Below, piece after piece: positions 10,820-20,707 of a DNA stretch of 64,000 nucleotides. This DNA comes from Peribacillus tepidiphilus. GTDB lineage: Bacteria; Bacillota; Bacilli; Bacillales; DSM-1321. Where the stretch lies: NCBI RefSeq assembly GCF_009466385.1, contig NZ_WIAQ01000002.1:124001-188000 (forward strand), written 5' to 3'. The number at the start of each line of letters is the position of its first letter. The stretch's first letter is position 1. The notes beneath the pieces were generated by a model. That model searched no databases and was not told where the DNA came from. It worked only from the letters and a program-made list of their open reading frames with translations. The position numbers and the translations under genes are program-made.

Positions 10820-11113
10820 ATGAAGAAAGGTCATCCATATGATCGAGTAAGATTGGTAGTTACTCCAGCATTAAAAAGTAAGCAAGAAGAATTTTTGCTT
10901 CTTGGCTATGGTGAGGTTTCCATAGATCAAATTTGGGAGTATCTTGTGAAGAAGAAATGGAGAAAACCGAAAGAAGATGCACCTTTGCACCTCATCGTAA
11001 ATGATATATTGTCTTTAAATGTGAGTGAGTATATGCATTATGCGACGATTGAGGCATTTAAACAATCTTCTAATAGCGTTGAAGATGTTAGGGAATTATT
11101 AAAAGATTTATGA
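10820..11113 (+). CDS. comN: post-transcriptional regulator ComN
   Basis: This 97-residue soluble protein starts at the ATG at 10820, after a GAGAGG site. Conserved features are LLGYGEVSIDQIWEYLVKKKWRK and LHLIVNDILSLNVSEYMHYATIEA. In B. subtilis ComN (YrzD) acts post-transcriptionally on the comE competence mRNA and co-localises with DivIVA. The upstream in-frame start at 10775 has no ribosome site. It lies directly before the secDF promoter, the same arrangement as in relatives. Confidence 0.85.
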   Translation: MKKGHPYDRVRLVVTPALKSKQEEFLLLGYGEVSIDQIWEYLVKKKWRKPKEDAPLHLIVNDILSLNVSEYMHYATIEAFKQSSNSVEDVRELLKDL

Positions 11114-11128
11114 TCCTATAAAGTGAAA

Positions 11129-11157
11129 TTGACAGTACTTGCAAATTGAATCATAAT
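11129..11157 (+). promoter_or_regulatory. sigma-A promoter for secDF
   Basis: TTGACA and CATAAT hexamers are separated by exactly 17 bases. Transcription would begin near 11164, leaving a leader of about 180 bases before secDF. Confidence 0.7.
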
Positions 11158-11215
11158 AATGATGGTGCTTGGAAGGATGATCTAAGAAGGAAAAAATTTT
11201 ATTTGAAATAAGGAA

Positions 11216-11308
11216 TTGCCGGGTTTTTTCTTGTTCAATTTTATTCGGGATATTTCACCGTTTTTTGGTTTGTTTTTACTATCATTCTTGCCCCGTTTCA
11301 TATTGTGA
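11216..11308 (+). CDS. possible 30-residue hydrophobic leader peptide upstream of secDF
   Basis: A TTG codon two bases after AGGA opens a 30-codon frame that is almost wholly hydrophobic (Phe/Leu/Ile with one Arg-Asp pair and a Pro-Arg near the end). It stops 34 bases before the secDF start, within the transcribed leader. The region is T-rich, so a Phe/Leu-rich frame could arise by chance. I list it because Sec-related genes in other bacteria are controlled by nascent hydrophobic leader peptides. Confidence 0.25.
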   Translation: MPGFFLFNFIRDISPFFGLFLLSFLPRFIL

Positions 11309-11342
11309 GATAAGGCCTAAAGTTTAAGGAGGCATATACATA

Positions 11343-13598
11343 ATGGTTAAAAGATCAAGAATCGTCGTTTTCATCATGCTGGTTGCTGCCATTTTTGCTA
11401 TGATGGGTACGACAACATCAGGTATTTTAGAAAGAATTAAGCTAGGCTTGGACCTTCAGGGAGGCTTTGAGGTATTATACGAAGTACGAACTGAAGATGG
11501 TAAACAAGTAGATGCTGAGACGTTAAAAAGTACGGTCAGTGCTTTAGATCGACGCATTAACGTGCTCGGTGTCAGCGAACCAAATATCCAAATTGAAGGG
11601 AAAGACCGAATTCGTGTTCAGCTTGCAGGGGTTGACGACCAGTCTGAAGCAAGAAGAATTCTTTCTACTCAGGCGAAGCTGTCTTTCCGTGATTACAATG
11701 ATAAAGAAATGATGACTGGTGCAGATTTAAAAGAAGGCGGAGCTTCTCAGACCTTCCTTGAAAATAAGCCAGTTGTAGAAGTTACACTTAAGGATGCCAA
11801 TAAATTCAAGGAAATTACCCAGAAAATTTCCTCTATGCCGGAACCAACAAATGTTTTAGCGATTTGGCTCGATTTTGAAGAAGGAAAAGATTCGATCAAA
11901 AAGCCTGAAACACAGGATAATATGATTTCTGCACCTTCTGTTCGAGAAGTATTTAACCAAAATAAGGTCTTAATTACAGGAAACTTTGAGATTGAGGAAG
12001 CAAAAGAGCTAGCAAACCTATTGAATGCAGGGGCGCTTCCTGTTGAATTAAAGGAAATCTATTCAACAAGTGTTGGAGCCAAATTCGGTGAACAGGCGTT
12101 AGAAAAAACCATTATCGCAGGTATCATTGGTATAGCGATCATTTATTTATTCATGATTGCTTATTATCGTTTTCCAGGTTTTATTGCAACCATTACTTTA
12201 TCGATTTACATCTATTTGATTCTTCTTGTATTTGACTGGATGAATGGTGTGTTGACGCTTCCGGGTGTTGCTGCCTTGATTCTTGGAGTAGGTATGGCTG
12301 TTGACGCCAATATCATCACATATGAAAGAATAAAGGATGAAATCAAAATTGGCCGTTCGATTAAATCGGCTTATGAAGCAGGAAATAAGCACTCACTATC
12401 GACGATCCTTGATGCCAACTTGACTACGATTCTTGCAGCTGGTGTATTGTTCTATTACGGGACAAGCTCAGTAAAGGGTTTTGCTACAATGCTCATTATT
12501 AGTATTTTAATGAGCTTTTTGACAGCTGTTTATGGTACCCGCATATTCTTAGGACTTTGGGTGAAAAGTGGATTCCTTAACAAAAAAACGGGTTGGTTCG
12601 GTGTCAAAAAATCTGATATTCATGATTTGGCTGAAACGCAAAGTACGATGGACGTGCCGACCCGTTTCGACAAATTCGATTTCGTGAAGAAGAGAAAAAT
12701 CTTTTACTACTTCTCAATTGCTGTAACGATTTTAGGAATTCTATTCTTGATCCTATTCAAACTGAACCTAGGTATTGATTTCAGCAGTGGTACAAGAATT
12801 GAAATTTCTTCTGACAAGCCTTTGACGATTGAACAAGTGAAAGCGGAGCTAAAAGAGCTAAAAATTGAAACAGACGATATTGTATTGTCTGGTACAAAAA
12901 ATGAAATCGCAGTTGCTCGTTTAAAAGGGGTTCTTGACAAAAACGAGATTACTGATCTGAAGAAAGAGATGAAAAAAGAGTTTGGACAAGAACCAAACGT
13001 AAGTACTGTCTCTCCTACAGTCGGGAAGGAACTTGCCAAAAATGCTTTAATTTCTGTAGTAATTGCATCAGTAGGTATTATTTTATACGTGACAATCCGC
13101 TTTGAGTGGCGAATGGCACTTCCTGCTGTTATCGCCTTGTTGCATGATGTTTTCTTTATCATCACACTCTTTAGCCTGCTTAGATTAGAAGTGGACTTGA
13201 CATTCATCGCGGCTGTTCTGACAATTGTCGGATATTCTATTAATGACACGATTGTTACATTTGACCGTATCCGTGAAAACATGCGATTAAAGAGACGAAT
13301 TAAAGAAGTATCTGAACTTGAAGACATTGTGAATATCAGTATCCGACAAACGTTTACCCGCTCCGTTAATACGGTTTTAACTGTTGTTATTACAGTTATT
13401 GCCCTTCTGTTATTTGGAAGTGAATCGATCCGTAACTTCTCGATCGCGTTACTAATCGGCTTAACATGCGGTGCGTATTCTTCCATTTTTATAGCTTCAC
13501 AGCTATGGCTTGATTTAAAAGCAAAAGAGCTAAAACAAAAAGGTACATTAAAAACGTATGTAGAAAAGAAAAAGACCAATGACGAAGCTCAAGTATAA
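11343..13598 (+). CDS. secDF: fused protein translocase subunit SecDF
   Basis: This 751-residue RND-type protein fuses SecD (about 1-415) and SecF (about 440-751), as in Bacillus. Each half has one helix, an external P1-type domain (GLDLQGGFEVLYEV; LGIDFSSGTRIEI) and a bundle of five helices, giving 12 in all. The helix motifs GVGMAVDANIITYERIKDE and VGYSINDTIVTFDRIRE carry the conserved acidic residues of proton-driven export. It assists SecYEG in late translocation. The start has a TAAGGAGG site. A terminator follows. Confidence 0.97.
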   Translation: MVKRSRIVVFIMLVAAIFAMMGTTTSGILERIKLGLDLQGGFEVLYEVRTEDGKQVDAETLKSTVSALDRRINVLGVSEPNIQIEGKDRIRVQLAGVDDQSEARRILSTQAKLSFRDYNDKEMMTGADLKEGGASQTFLENKPVVEVTLKDANKFKEITQKISSMPEPTNVLAIWLDFEEGKDSIKKPETQDNMISAPSVREVFNQNKVLITGNFEIEEAKELANLLNAGALPVELKEIYSTSVGAKFGEQALEKTIIAGIIGIAIIYLFMIAYYRFPGFIATITLSIYIYLILLVFDWMNGVLTLPGVAALILGVGMAVDANIITYERIKDEIKIGRSIKSAYEAGNKHSLSTILDANLTTILAAGVLFYYGTSSVKGFATMLIISILMSFLTAVYGTRIFLGLWVKSGFLNKKTGWFGVKKSDIHDLAETQSTMDVPTRFDKFDFVKKRKIFYYFSIAVTILGILFLILFKLNLGIDFSSGTRIEISSDKPLTIEQVKAELKELKIETDDIVLSGTKNEIAVARLKGVLDKNEITDLKKEMKKEFGQEPNVSTVSPTVGKELAKNALISVVIASVGIILYVTIRFEWRMALPAVIALLHDVFFIITLFSLLRLEVDLTFIAAVLTIVGYSINDTIVTFDRIRENMRLKRRIKEVSELEDIVNISIRQTFTRSVNTVLTVVITVIALLLFGSESIRNFSIALLIGLTCGAYSSIFIASQLWLDLKAKELKQKGTLKTYVEKKKTNDEAQV

Positions 13599-13610
13599 AT
13601 GAGTAATTAA

Positions 13611-13646
13611 AACCTGCACGAACTGAAAAAGTTCCTGCAGGTTTTT
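13611..13646 (+). terminator. rho-independent terminator after secDF
   Basis: A stem of AACCTGCA/TGCAGGTT and GAAC/GTTC around a 6-base loop is followed by five T residues. Confidence 0.85.
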
Positions 13647-13708
13647 GTATTGTTTTGGGGAAACTAAAAATAAAGATTTTTGTAATGCTGTTTGGAAGGA
13701 AGTTGACA

Positions 13709-14599
13709 TTGAAAAAGAAAGACCGTTTTAAACAAGCAGAGTTTGCAGCGATGGTCGGAATTGTTGGGAATATCGTTCTGGCCATAGTTAAATGGGTCAT
13801 TGGTGTACAGGCTAATAGTAAAGCACTTGTGGCAGACGCTGTCCATTCTGCATCCGATGTTGCTGGATCCTTTGCAGTATTTATCGGTTTGAAAGCAGTA
13901 AAGCAGCCGCCAGATGAGGATCATCCATACGGTCACGGAAAAGCTGAATCGATTGCAGCAATTATTGTTGCGGTATTATTATTTCTAGTTGGTATTGAAA
14001 TTGGAAAATCCTCTATTGAAGCTTTTTTTCAACCGATCGAAGCCCCAAAGACAATTGCCATTTATGCCATCATTGTATCAATCGTGGTAAAAGAGGCAAT
14101 GTTCAGGTATAAGTATCATTTAGGAAAGAAGCTGAAAAGTGATGCACTGATTGTAAATGCCTACGAGCACCGTTCGGACGTATATTCATCCATTGCTGCT
14201 CTTGTCGGAGTTGGTATGGCAGTTCTTGGTGATAAATTAAGAATTGATTGGCTCGAATACGGGGATCCGCTTGCTGGTTTATTTGTGTCAATCCTAGTAT
14301 TGAAAATGGCGTATGATCTAGGCAAGGAATCGATTCACAATTCGCTTGATCATGTGCTTCATGAAGAAGATACAGGCGAATATAAAGAAATAGTGCTGAC
14401 GATTCCAGAAGTGAAAAAAATCTCCTCTTTTTATGCACGTGAACACGGTCATTATGTCATTATTGATATAAAAATTTCAGTTGATCCTTATTTGACTGTG
14501 GAAGAAGGGCATAGGGTAGGAAAAAAAGTAAAAGAAAAATTAATGACAATGAAAAATGTACAAGATGTGTTTGTACATATTAATCCTTATTATCAGTAG
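13709..14599 (+). CDS. cation diffusion facilitator family transporter
   Basis: This protein of about 296 residues has six membrane helices and a C-terminal cytoplasmic domain. Two metal-site signatures are present: LVADAVHSASDVAGS in helix 2 (D/HxxxD type) and YEHRSDVYSS in helix 5, plus the HPYGHGKAE loop. CDF proteins export divalent cations such as Zn, Fe, Co or Mn in exchange for protons; the metal cannot be fixed here. The start is most likely TTG 13709, eight bases after GGAAGGA; an upstream start is possible. It lies between secDF and recJ and has no obvious link to either. Confidence 0.88.
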   Translation: MKKKDRFKQAEFAAMVGIVGNIVLAIVKWVIGVQANSKALVADAVHSASDVAGSFAVFIGLKAVKQPPDEDHPYGHGKAESIAAIIVAVLLFLVGIEIGKSSIEAFFQPIEAPKTIAIYAIIVSIVVKEAMFRYKYHLGKKLKSDALIVNAYEHRSDVYSSIAALVGVGMAVLGDKLRIDWLEYGDPLAGLFVSILVLKMAYDLGKESIHNSLDHVLHEEDTGEYKEIVLTIPEVKKISSFYAREHGHYVIIDIKISVDPYLTVEEGHRVGKKVKEKLMTMKNVQDVFVHINPYYQ

Positions 14600-14707
14600 T
14601 GCTAATCATTATTTTAATCCTATAGTTCAACCCATTGATTTCGTAAATAATTAAATTGAAACCCCTCATCTCCTCTTGTATAATAGGGAAGGTTGAGGGG
14701 TGAATGT

Positions 14708-17077
14708 ATGTTAAAATCAAGAACTCGCTGGCGTGTGGAACAGCCGGCTGAAGAACTGGCCATTGAGCTAAGTAAGCAATTAAATATCACACCTTTGGTA
14801 GCGAAGCTATTAGTGAACCGTGGCATCTATACTGTAGAATCAGCACGGTCCTTTTTATTTATAGAAGAGAACGATTTCTATGACCCTTTTCTTATGAAGG
14901 ATATGGAAAAAGCAGTGAAACGGATTCATCAAGCGATTGATGATCATGAAAAAATTGCGATTTATGGGGATTACGATGCAGACGGGGTTAGCAGTACTAC
15001 CGTCTTGATGGAAACATTGAAAAAACTCTCAGCAGATTGCTTTTATTACATTCCAAATCGCTTTACAGAAGGGTATGGACCGAATGAACAGGCTTTCCGT
15101 CATTTAAAAGAAACAGGGGCATCTCTTATTATTTCCGTTGATACAGGGATATCAGCCCTTCATGAAGCGGAAGTAGCGATGGAGCTTGGGATGGACTACA
15201 TCATTACAGATCACCACGAACCAGGACCTCAACTCCCCAATGCATATGCAATCATACATCCTAAGTTAGAAGATAGTACGTACCCTTTTAGAGATCTTGC
15301 TGGGGTTGGTGTTGCTTTTAAGCTTGCTCATGCTCTACTGGGAGAAGTTCCGGAAGATTTGCTGGAGATTGCAGCAATCGGAACAATTGCTGATTTAGTT
15401 CCCCTTCATGGAGAAAACAGGCTAATAGCGGCGAGAGGTATCCAAAAAATGAGATCCACCTCAAGACCAGGATTGCTTTCTCTCTTTAAAGTAGCTGGTT
15501 TGGATATTACTTCTTTAAATGAGGATTCAATTGGGTTTGGAATTGGTCCTCGTATTAACGCTGCTGGGCGTCTTGGAGATGCTTCCCCCGCAGTTGAATT
15601 GCTTTTGACGGAAGACTTTGAAACAGCCAAGGAGATTGCTGCTGAAATAGATGCCATGAACAAAGAAAGGCAAATCTTAGTCAGCGAAATTGCCGAAGAA
15701 GCCATCAAGGAAGTAGAGGATAAATATCCAATTGAAGAAAACAGTGTTATTGTCGTAGGCAAGGAAGGCTGGAACTCTGGAGTAATAGGGATTGTAGCTT
15801 CAAAACTTGTGGAAAAATTTTATCGTCCGGCAATCGTGCTTAGTTTTGATCAAGAAAAAGGCGTTGCGAAAGGCTCGGCAAGAAGCATTGAAGGCTTTGA
15901 TCTTTATAAAAATTTATCTTTATGTAAAGAACTTCTTCCACATTTCGGTGGGCATCCAATGGCTGCAGGTATGACGCTGAAGCTTGAAGATGTGGATGAG
16001 TTGAGAAGTCGCTTAAATGATTTAGCAAAAAAATGCCTAACCGAAGAGGATTTTGTTCCTATTTCAAAGCTTGACCTAGTCACTCCATTAGAAGACGTCA
16101 CACTTCAAAGCATTGAAGAAATGGAACGATTATCGCCTTTTGGTATAGGGAATCCTAAACCAAAAATTATGATTCAGGATGTAAAAATCCACTCCATCCG
16201 AAAAATAGGGGCGGACCAAAATCATATGAAACTGATGCTTGAAGATAAGGGGTATACACTTGATGGAGTTGGATTTGGTTTAGGAGAGCTTGCTGACCAT
16301 ATATCTCCGCTTGCTACGATCTCAGTTATTGGCGAGCTTGCCATTAATGAATGGAATAATATGCGTAAGCCACAAATATTCTTGCAGGACATTTCAGTAA
16401 GCCATTGGCAATTGTTCGACATCCGTGGAACAAGAAAGCTTACCTCTACTTTGAAGCAATTGCCGAAAGAAAGCCTCAAGCTCATTGTGTTTCAAGACAA
16501 AAATGTTGAAAAGCTCGGCCTTAAAGAATATAAAAATGAAATAGTAATCATCCGTTCAATCGAGGATGCTCAGAACGCTGACTTACAGAATTCAAACGTG
16601 GTGCTAGTAGATCTTCCATCGTCTTTTACGATCCTGAATGCCCTGTTAAAAAATAAAAAACCAAGTCGGATTTATTCACATTTTTATCAAGAAAATCAAA
16701 CCTTTTTCAGTACGATGCCAACACGGGAGCATTTTAAATGGTTATATGGATTCATTAAGAAAAAAGGCAAGCTTGATTTAAACAAGCATGGCGATGATAT
16801 TGTAAAATATAAAGGCTGGTCACGTGATAGTATTAATTTTCTTGTACAGGTGTTTTTTGAATTAAATTTTGTTACAATAGAGAATGGTGTTATTTCTATA
16901 AACGAAAAAGCTTCAAAAAGAGATTTTGATGAATCTCCATCCTACAGGAAAAAGAAAGAGCAGTTCCAACTTGAGAACGAGCTTCTTTATTCTTCATATG
17001 GAGAACTTTATAAACGTATTCAGACGATTTTGTCAGAAAGTGCTCAGTTTGAGGAGGAAATAAAGCAATGGATTTAA
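14708..17077 (+). CDS. recJ: single-stranded-DNA-specific 5'-3' exonuclease RecJ
   Basis: This 789-residue protein has the DHH-family motifs [10 protein letters not shown] (near residue 84), DTG and TDHHEPG (near 158), the DHHA1 glycine-rich segment [11 protein letters not shown] (near 410), an OB-fold region and a long C-terminal domain typical of Bacillus RecJ. It degrades single strands in RecF-pathway repair and mismatch repair. ATG 14708 sits after AGGGGTG. Its last codons overlap the start of apt by ten bases, so apt is co-transcribed. Confidence 0.95.
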   Translation: MLKSRTRWRVEQPAEELAIELSKQLNITPLVAKLLVNRGIYTVESARSFLFIEENDFYDPFLMKDMEKAVKRIHQAIDDHEKIAIYGDYDADGVSSTTVLMETLKKLSADCFYYIPNRFTEGYGPNEQAFRHLKETGASLIISVDTGISALHEAEVAMELGMDYIITDHHEPGPQLPNAYAIIHPKLEDSTYPFRDLAGVGVAFKLAHALLGEVPEDLLEIAAIGTIADLVPLHGENRLIAARGIQKMRSTSRPGLLSLFKVAGLDITSLNEDSIGFGIGPRINAAGRLGDASPAVELLLTEDFETAKEIAAEIDAMNKERQILVSEIAEEAIKEVEDKYPIEENSVIVVGKEGWNSGVIGIVASKLVEKFYRPAIVLSFDQEKGVAKGSARSIEGFDLYKNLSLCKELLPHFGGHPMAAGMTLKLEDVDELRSRLNDLAKKCLTEEDFVPISKLDLVTPLEDVTLQSIEEMERLSPFGIGNPKPKIMIQDVKIHSIRKIGADQNHMKLMLEDKGYTLDGVGFGLGELADHISPLATISVIGELAINEWNNMRKPQIFLQDISVSHWQLFDIRGTRKLTSTLKQLPKESLKLIVFQDKNVEKLGLKEYKNEIVIIRSIEDAQNADLQNSNVVLVDLPSSFTILNALLKNKKPSRIYSHFYQENQTFFSTMPTREHFKWLYGFIKKKGKLDLNKHGDDIVKYKGWSRDSINFLVQVFFELNFVTIENGVISINEKASKRDFDESPSYRKKKEQFQLENELLYSSYGELYKRIQTILSESAQFEEEIKQWI

Positions 17078-17580
17078 AACAATACGTAACAATTGTTCCT
17101 GACTGGCCAAAGCCGGGTATTAAATTTAAGGATATCACAACTTTGATGGATAACGGTGAAGCATATCGCTATGCAACCGATCAAATTGTAAAATATGCAA
17201 AAGAAAAAAAGATTGATATCGTTGTAGGACCTGAAGCGCGTGGATTTATTATCGGTTGTCCGGTGGCATACTCTCTTGGAGTAGGCTTTGCGCCAGTTAG
17301 AAAAGAAGGAAAACTTCCGCGTGAAACCATCAAAGTAGAATACGGCTTAGAATACGGTAAAGACGTTTTGACCATTCATAAAGATGCAATCAAACCGGGT
17401 CAGCGTGTTCTTATTACGGATGATCTTTTGGCAACTGGCGGAACGATTGAGGCTACAATCAAGCTTGTTGAAGAGCTTGGCGGAATTGTAGCGGGCATTG
17501 CCTTTTTAATTGAGCTTTCTTATTTAGAAGGAAGATCTAAGCTGGAAGGCTATGACATTTTAACATTGATGACTTATTAA
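17068..17580 (+). CDS. apt: adenine phosphoribosyltransferase
   Basis: This 170-residue enzyme converts adenine and PRPP to AMP. The PRPP-binding signature [13 protein letters not shown] lies near residues 112-124, with the [10 protein letters not shown] segment near 52 and the [11 protein letters not shown] loop near 75. The length is typical. The ribosome site GAGGAGGAAA lies inside recJ and the gene overlaps recJ by ten bases. A strong terminator follows 12 bases after the stop. Confidence 0.96.
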   Translation: MDLKQYVTIVPDWPKPGIKFKDITTLMDNGEAYRYATDQIVKYAKEKKIDIVVGPEARGFIIGCPVAYSLGVGFAPVRKEGKLPRETIKVEYGLEYGKDVLTIHKDAIKPGQRVLITDDLLATGGTIEATIKLVEELGGIVAGIAFLIELSYLEGRSKLEGYDILTLMTY

Positions 17581-17591
17581 TTCATTGAATG

Positions 17592-17648
17592 AAATGCCTG
17601 GGTTACTTAGACAAAAGAATTTTTTTGTCTATGCTACCCGGCATTTTT
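17592..17648 (+). terminator. large rho-independent terminator after apt
   Basis: The outer AAATGCC/GGCATTT pairing, inner GGGT/ACCC and a long AGACAAA/TTTGTCT stem are followed by T residues. Confidence 0.85.
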
Positions 17649-17967
17649 CTTATCTTAAAATCTCCCATGTGCTTTATGTTCTGGAAGTTACTAACATACA
17701 TGACTTTTTCACCTATAATATGGATAGGAAGCAAATTTACAATAGAAAACCAATCTGAAACTCTTTACATTATGGTTAATTTTATTAATAATAGTTACAA
17801 TATTATTTATTTATAAGTTTAATTTGATGGCTGTTTTCGTAAAGAACAACATTCTATCCGAAAATAGCCGATAAGTAAAATACTACCGGTTGAAAGCAGA
17901 AGGGGAATCCCCTGTTTGAATCGTTTTCTATATACAAAATTCTTGTAAACACGTTAAAGGTGGTTTC
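17649..17967 (+). promoter_or_regulatory. relA upstream region with inverted repeat
   Basis: The 319 bases before relA hold an AT-rich segment (about 17750-17815) likely to contain the promoter, although no hexamer pair is convincing. A GGCTgTTTTCG/CGAAAATAGCC inverted repeat lies at about 17828-17872, and a small AGGGG/CCCCT hairpin at about 17900-17915. I see no gene. A leader hairpin that affects relA expression is possible but not shown. Confidence 0.45.
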
Positions 17968-20166
17968 ATGGCTAACGAACAAATATTAAGTGCTGAGCAG
18001 GTCATCGAAAAAGTAAAAGGTTATCTTGAAGAAGAAGATGTTGCACTCGTACAGAAAGCTTTTTTGTTTGCCGAGGAGGCTCATAAAGAGCAATTTCGGA
18101 AATCTGGGGAACCTTATATCATTCATCCTATTCAAGTAGCGGGCATATTAGCCGACCTGGAGCTTGATGCTTCAACGGTTGCTGCCGGCTTTCTTCATGA
18201 TGTGGTCGAAGATACGAACGTCACATTAAAAGAAATAGAAGAAGCATTCAATGAAGAAATTGCGATGCTGGTTGATGGGGTTACGAAGCTTGGGAAAATT
18301 AAATATAAATCACAAGAAGAGCAGCAGGCGGAAAACCACCGAAAAATGTTCGTGGCTATGGCACAGGATATCCGTGTCATCTTAATCAAGCTCGCAGACA
18401 GACTGCATAATATGCGTACGCTTAAGCATTTGCCGCTTGAAAAACAAAGAAGAATATCGAACGAGACATTGGAAATCTTTGCTCCGCTTGCACACAGACT
18501 TGGGATTTCTACAATTAAATGGGAGCTTGAGGATACAGCGCTCCGCTATTTAAATCCACAACAATATTACCGTATTGTGAACCTCATGAAAAAGAAACGT
18601 GCAGAACGAGAGCAATACTTAAATGAAGTCATTGAGGAAGTTCGGGAACGTTTGAAAGAGGTTAATATTAAAGCAGAAATATCAGGTAGACCAAAGCATA
18701 TTTATAGTATTTACCGAAAGATGGTCCTACAAAATAAACAATTCAGCGAAATTTATGATTTACTTGCTGTAAGAATTCAGGTGAACAGCATAAAAGATTG
18801 CTATGCGGTGCTAGGAATTATCCATACATGCTGGAAGCCAATGCCTGGCAGGTTTAAAGACTATATCGCCATGCCAAAACCGAACATGTATCAGTCTCTC
18901 CATACGACGGTAATTGGTCCAAAGGGAGACCCGCTTGAAGTACAAATACGAACATTTGAAATGCATAGGATAGCGGAATACGGGATTGCTGCCCATTGGG
19001 CCTATAAAGAAGGAAAAGATGCGTCAGATGCCTCTTCACTTGAAGAAAAGCTTACGTGGTTTAGAGAAATACTTGAATTCCAGGATGATGCAACAAACGC
19101 AGAAGAATTCATGGAATCACTGAAAATAGATCTTTTCTCTGATATGGTCTTTATTTTTACACCAAAGGGCGATGTCATCGAACTCCCTGCTGGATCAGTC
19201 CCAATTGACTTTGCATATAGGATTCATTCTGAAATCGGTAATAAAACGATTGGAGCTAAAGTAAACGGAAAAATGGTTCCGCTTGATTATAAGCTGAAAA
19301 CAGGAGACATTATTGAAATCCTGACCTCCAAGCATTCCTATGGTCCTAGTCAGGACTGGTTGAAGCTTGCGCAAACCTCACAGGCAAAAAACAAAATCCG
19401 CCAATTTTTCAAAAAGCAGCGTCGTGATGAAAATGTAGAAAAGGGACGAGAGCTTGTTGAGAAAGAAATAAAGAATATGGATTTTGATGTAAAAGAGGTT
19501 TTAACTGCTGAAAATCTTAAGAGAGTAGCTGAAAAATTCAATTTTTCGAATGAAGAAGACATGTTTGCTGCTGTTGGCTATAACGGAATCACAGCTCTTC
19601 AAATCGCTAATCGATTGACTGAAAAATGGCGTAAGAAAAAAGAGCAGGAACAGCAAGAAGCGAGCATTCAAGCAGCAGTATCAGAATTAAAGTCGTTTCC
19701 TTCCGTCAAAAAACGGGATTCAGGCGTTCGAGTTCAAGGAATCGATAACCTCCTTATTCGATTATCGCGCTGCTGTAACCCTGTTCCTGGTGATGATATC
19801 GTCGGTTATATTACGAAAGGGCGCGGTGTATCCGTCCACAGAAAAGATTGTCCTAATATTGTGGGGGATGATGCAGAAGCAAGGCTCATTCCAGTTGAAT
19901 GGGAAAGCAGGTTGAATGATCGAAAAGAATACAATGTCGATATTGAAATTAGCGGTTTTGACAGAAGGGGCTTATTAAATGAGGTCCTACAGGCAGTAAA
20001 CGAGACAAAAACAAACATTTCTGCTGTTTCAGGAAAATCTGACCGGAATAAAGTAGCCACTATTAATATGTCCATTGCGATCCATAATTTAAACCATTTG
20101 CAAAAAGTAGTAGATCGGATTAAACAAATATCAGATATTTATTCAGTACGAAGAATTATGAACTGA
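17968..20166 (+). CDS. relA: bifunctional (p)ppGpp synthetase/hydrolase RelA/SpoT
   Basis: This 732-residue Rel enzyme has an HD hydrolase domain (about 30-180; [18 protein letters not shown]), a synthetase domain (about 235-350; [23 protein letters not shown]), a TGS domain (about 390-455), a conserved cysteine/zinc-finger-like region ([11 protein letters not shown]) and a C-terminal ACT domain. The HD residues are intact, so it should both make and degrade the stringent-response alarmone. dtd starts 10 bases downstream, giving an operon also found in B. subtilis. Confidence 0.97.
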   Translation: MANEQILSAEQVIEKVKGYLEEEDVALVQKAFLFAEEAHKEQFRKSGEPYIIHPIQVAGILADLELDASTVAAGFLHDVVEDTNVTLKEIEEAFNEEIAMLVDGVTKLGKIKYKSQEEQQAENHRKMFVAMAQDIRVILIKLADRLHNMRTLKHLPLEKQRRISNETLEIFAPLAHRLGISTIKWELEDTALRYLNPQQYYRIVNLMKKKRAEREQYLNEVIEEVRERLKEVNIKAEISGRPKHIYSIYRKMVLQNKQFSEIYDLLAVRIQVNSIKDCYAVLGIIHTCWKPMPGRFKDYIAMPKPNMYQSLHTTVIGPKGDPLEVQIRTFEMHRIAEYGIAAHWAYKEGKDASDASSLEEKLTWFREILEFQDDATNAEEFMESLKIDLFSDMVFIFTPKGDVIELPAGSVPIDFAYRIHSEIGNKTIGAKVNGKMVPLDYKLKTGDIIEILTSKHSYGPSQDWLKLAQTSQAKNKIRQFFKKQRRDENVEKGRELVEKEIKNMDFDVKEVLTAENLKRVAEKFNFSNEEDMFAAVGYNGITALQIANRLTEKWRKKKEQEQQEASIQAAVSELKSFPSVKKRDSGVRVQGIDNLLIRLSRCCNPVPGDDIVGYITKGRGVSVHRKDCPNIVGDDAEARLIPVEWESRLNDRKEYNVDIEISGFDRRGLLNEVLQAVNETKTNISAVSGKSDRNKVATINMSIAIHNLNHLQKVVDRIKQISDIYSVRRIMN

Positions 20167-20176
20167 GGGGTCTAAA

Positions 20177-20617
20177 ATGCGTATTGTTTTACAGCGTTCC
20201 AAAAACGCAAAAGTAACAGTGAATGGAGAAATTGTCGGCGAGATTGAAAGTGGTCTTGTGCTCCTTGTGGGAGTTACCCATGAAGATGGAGAAGAAGATG
20301 CCGTGTATCTAGCTGATAAGGTTGTAAATTTGAGGATTTTCGAGGATGAAAACGGAAAGATGAACCATTCCCTGCTTGACACGGGAGGACAAATTCTATC
20401 TGTTTCCCAATTTACGCTATATGGAGATTGCCGCAAGGGGAGAAGACCGAATTTTATGGAAGCGGCAAAGCCTGAACAAGCTGAGAAGCTTTACGAGTTC
20501 TTTAATGAGGAGCTCAGAAAAAAAGGCATTTCAGTAGAAACTGGCATATTTGGTGCCATGATGGATGTTTCACTAATCAATGATGGCCCTGTAACGTTAA
20601 TAGTGGAAAGCAAATAA
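20177..20617 (+). CDS. dtd: D-aminoacyl-tRNA deacylase
   Basis: This 146-residue enzyme removes D-amino acids from mischarged tRNA. The family marks are the N-terminal [46 protein letters not shown] and the C-terminal [15 protein letters not shown] with the cross-subunit Gly-Pro-like motif region. It starts 10 bases after relA with GAGGGG as ribosome site and shares its transcript. A bidirectional terminator follows. Confidence 0.96.
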   Translation: MRIVLQRSKNAKVTVNGEIVGEIESGLVLLVGVTHEDGEEDAVYLADKVVNLRIFEDENGKMNHSLLDTGGQILSVSQFTLYGDCRKGRRPNFMEAAKPEQAEKLYEFFNEELRKKGISVETGIFGAMMDVSLINDGPVTLIVESK

Positions 20618-20658
20618 GGAAGTTGTTATCGCCGATAATTAAGATTCACCTAACCTTC

Positions 20659-20701
20659 AAAAAGCTCGCAGCCTTGAGACGATCGTCTGCGAGCTTTTTT
20701 G
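20659..20701. terminator. bidirectional terminator between dtd and the convergent amidase gene
   Basis: A long AAAAGCTCGCAG/CTGCGAGCTTTT stem has A residues on the left and T residues on the right, so it can terminate both converging transcripts. Confidence 0.85.
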
Positions 20702-20707
20702 TATAGA

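Noticed and set aside
12707-13579. 290-codon minus-strand frame opposite secDF
   Set aside because: It is a shadow of the secDF coding strand with a Ser/Ile/Val-rich composition and no ribosome site.
17589-17816. 75-codon frame after apt
   Set aside because: Its first part is the apt terminator stem and its remainder is AT-rich promoter-like DNA; it has no ribosome site.
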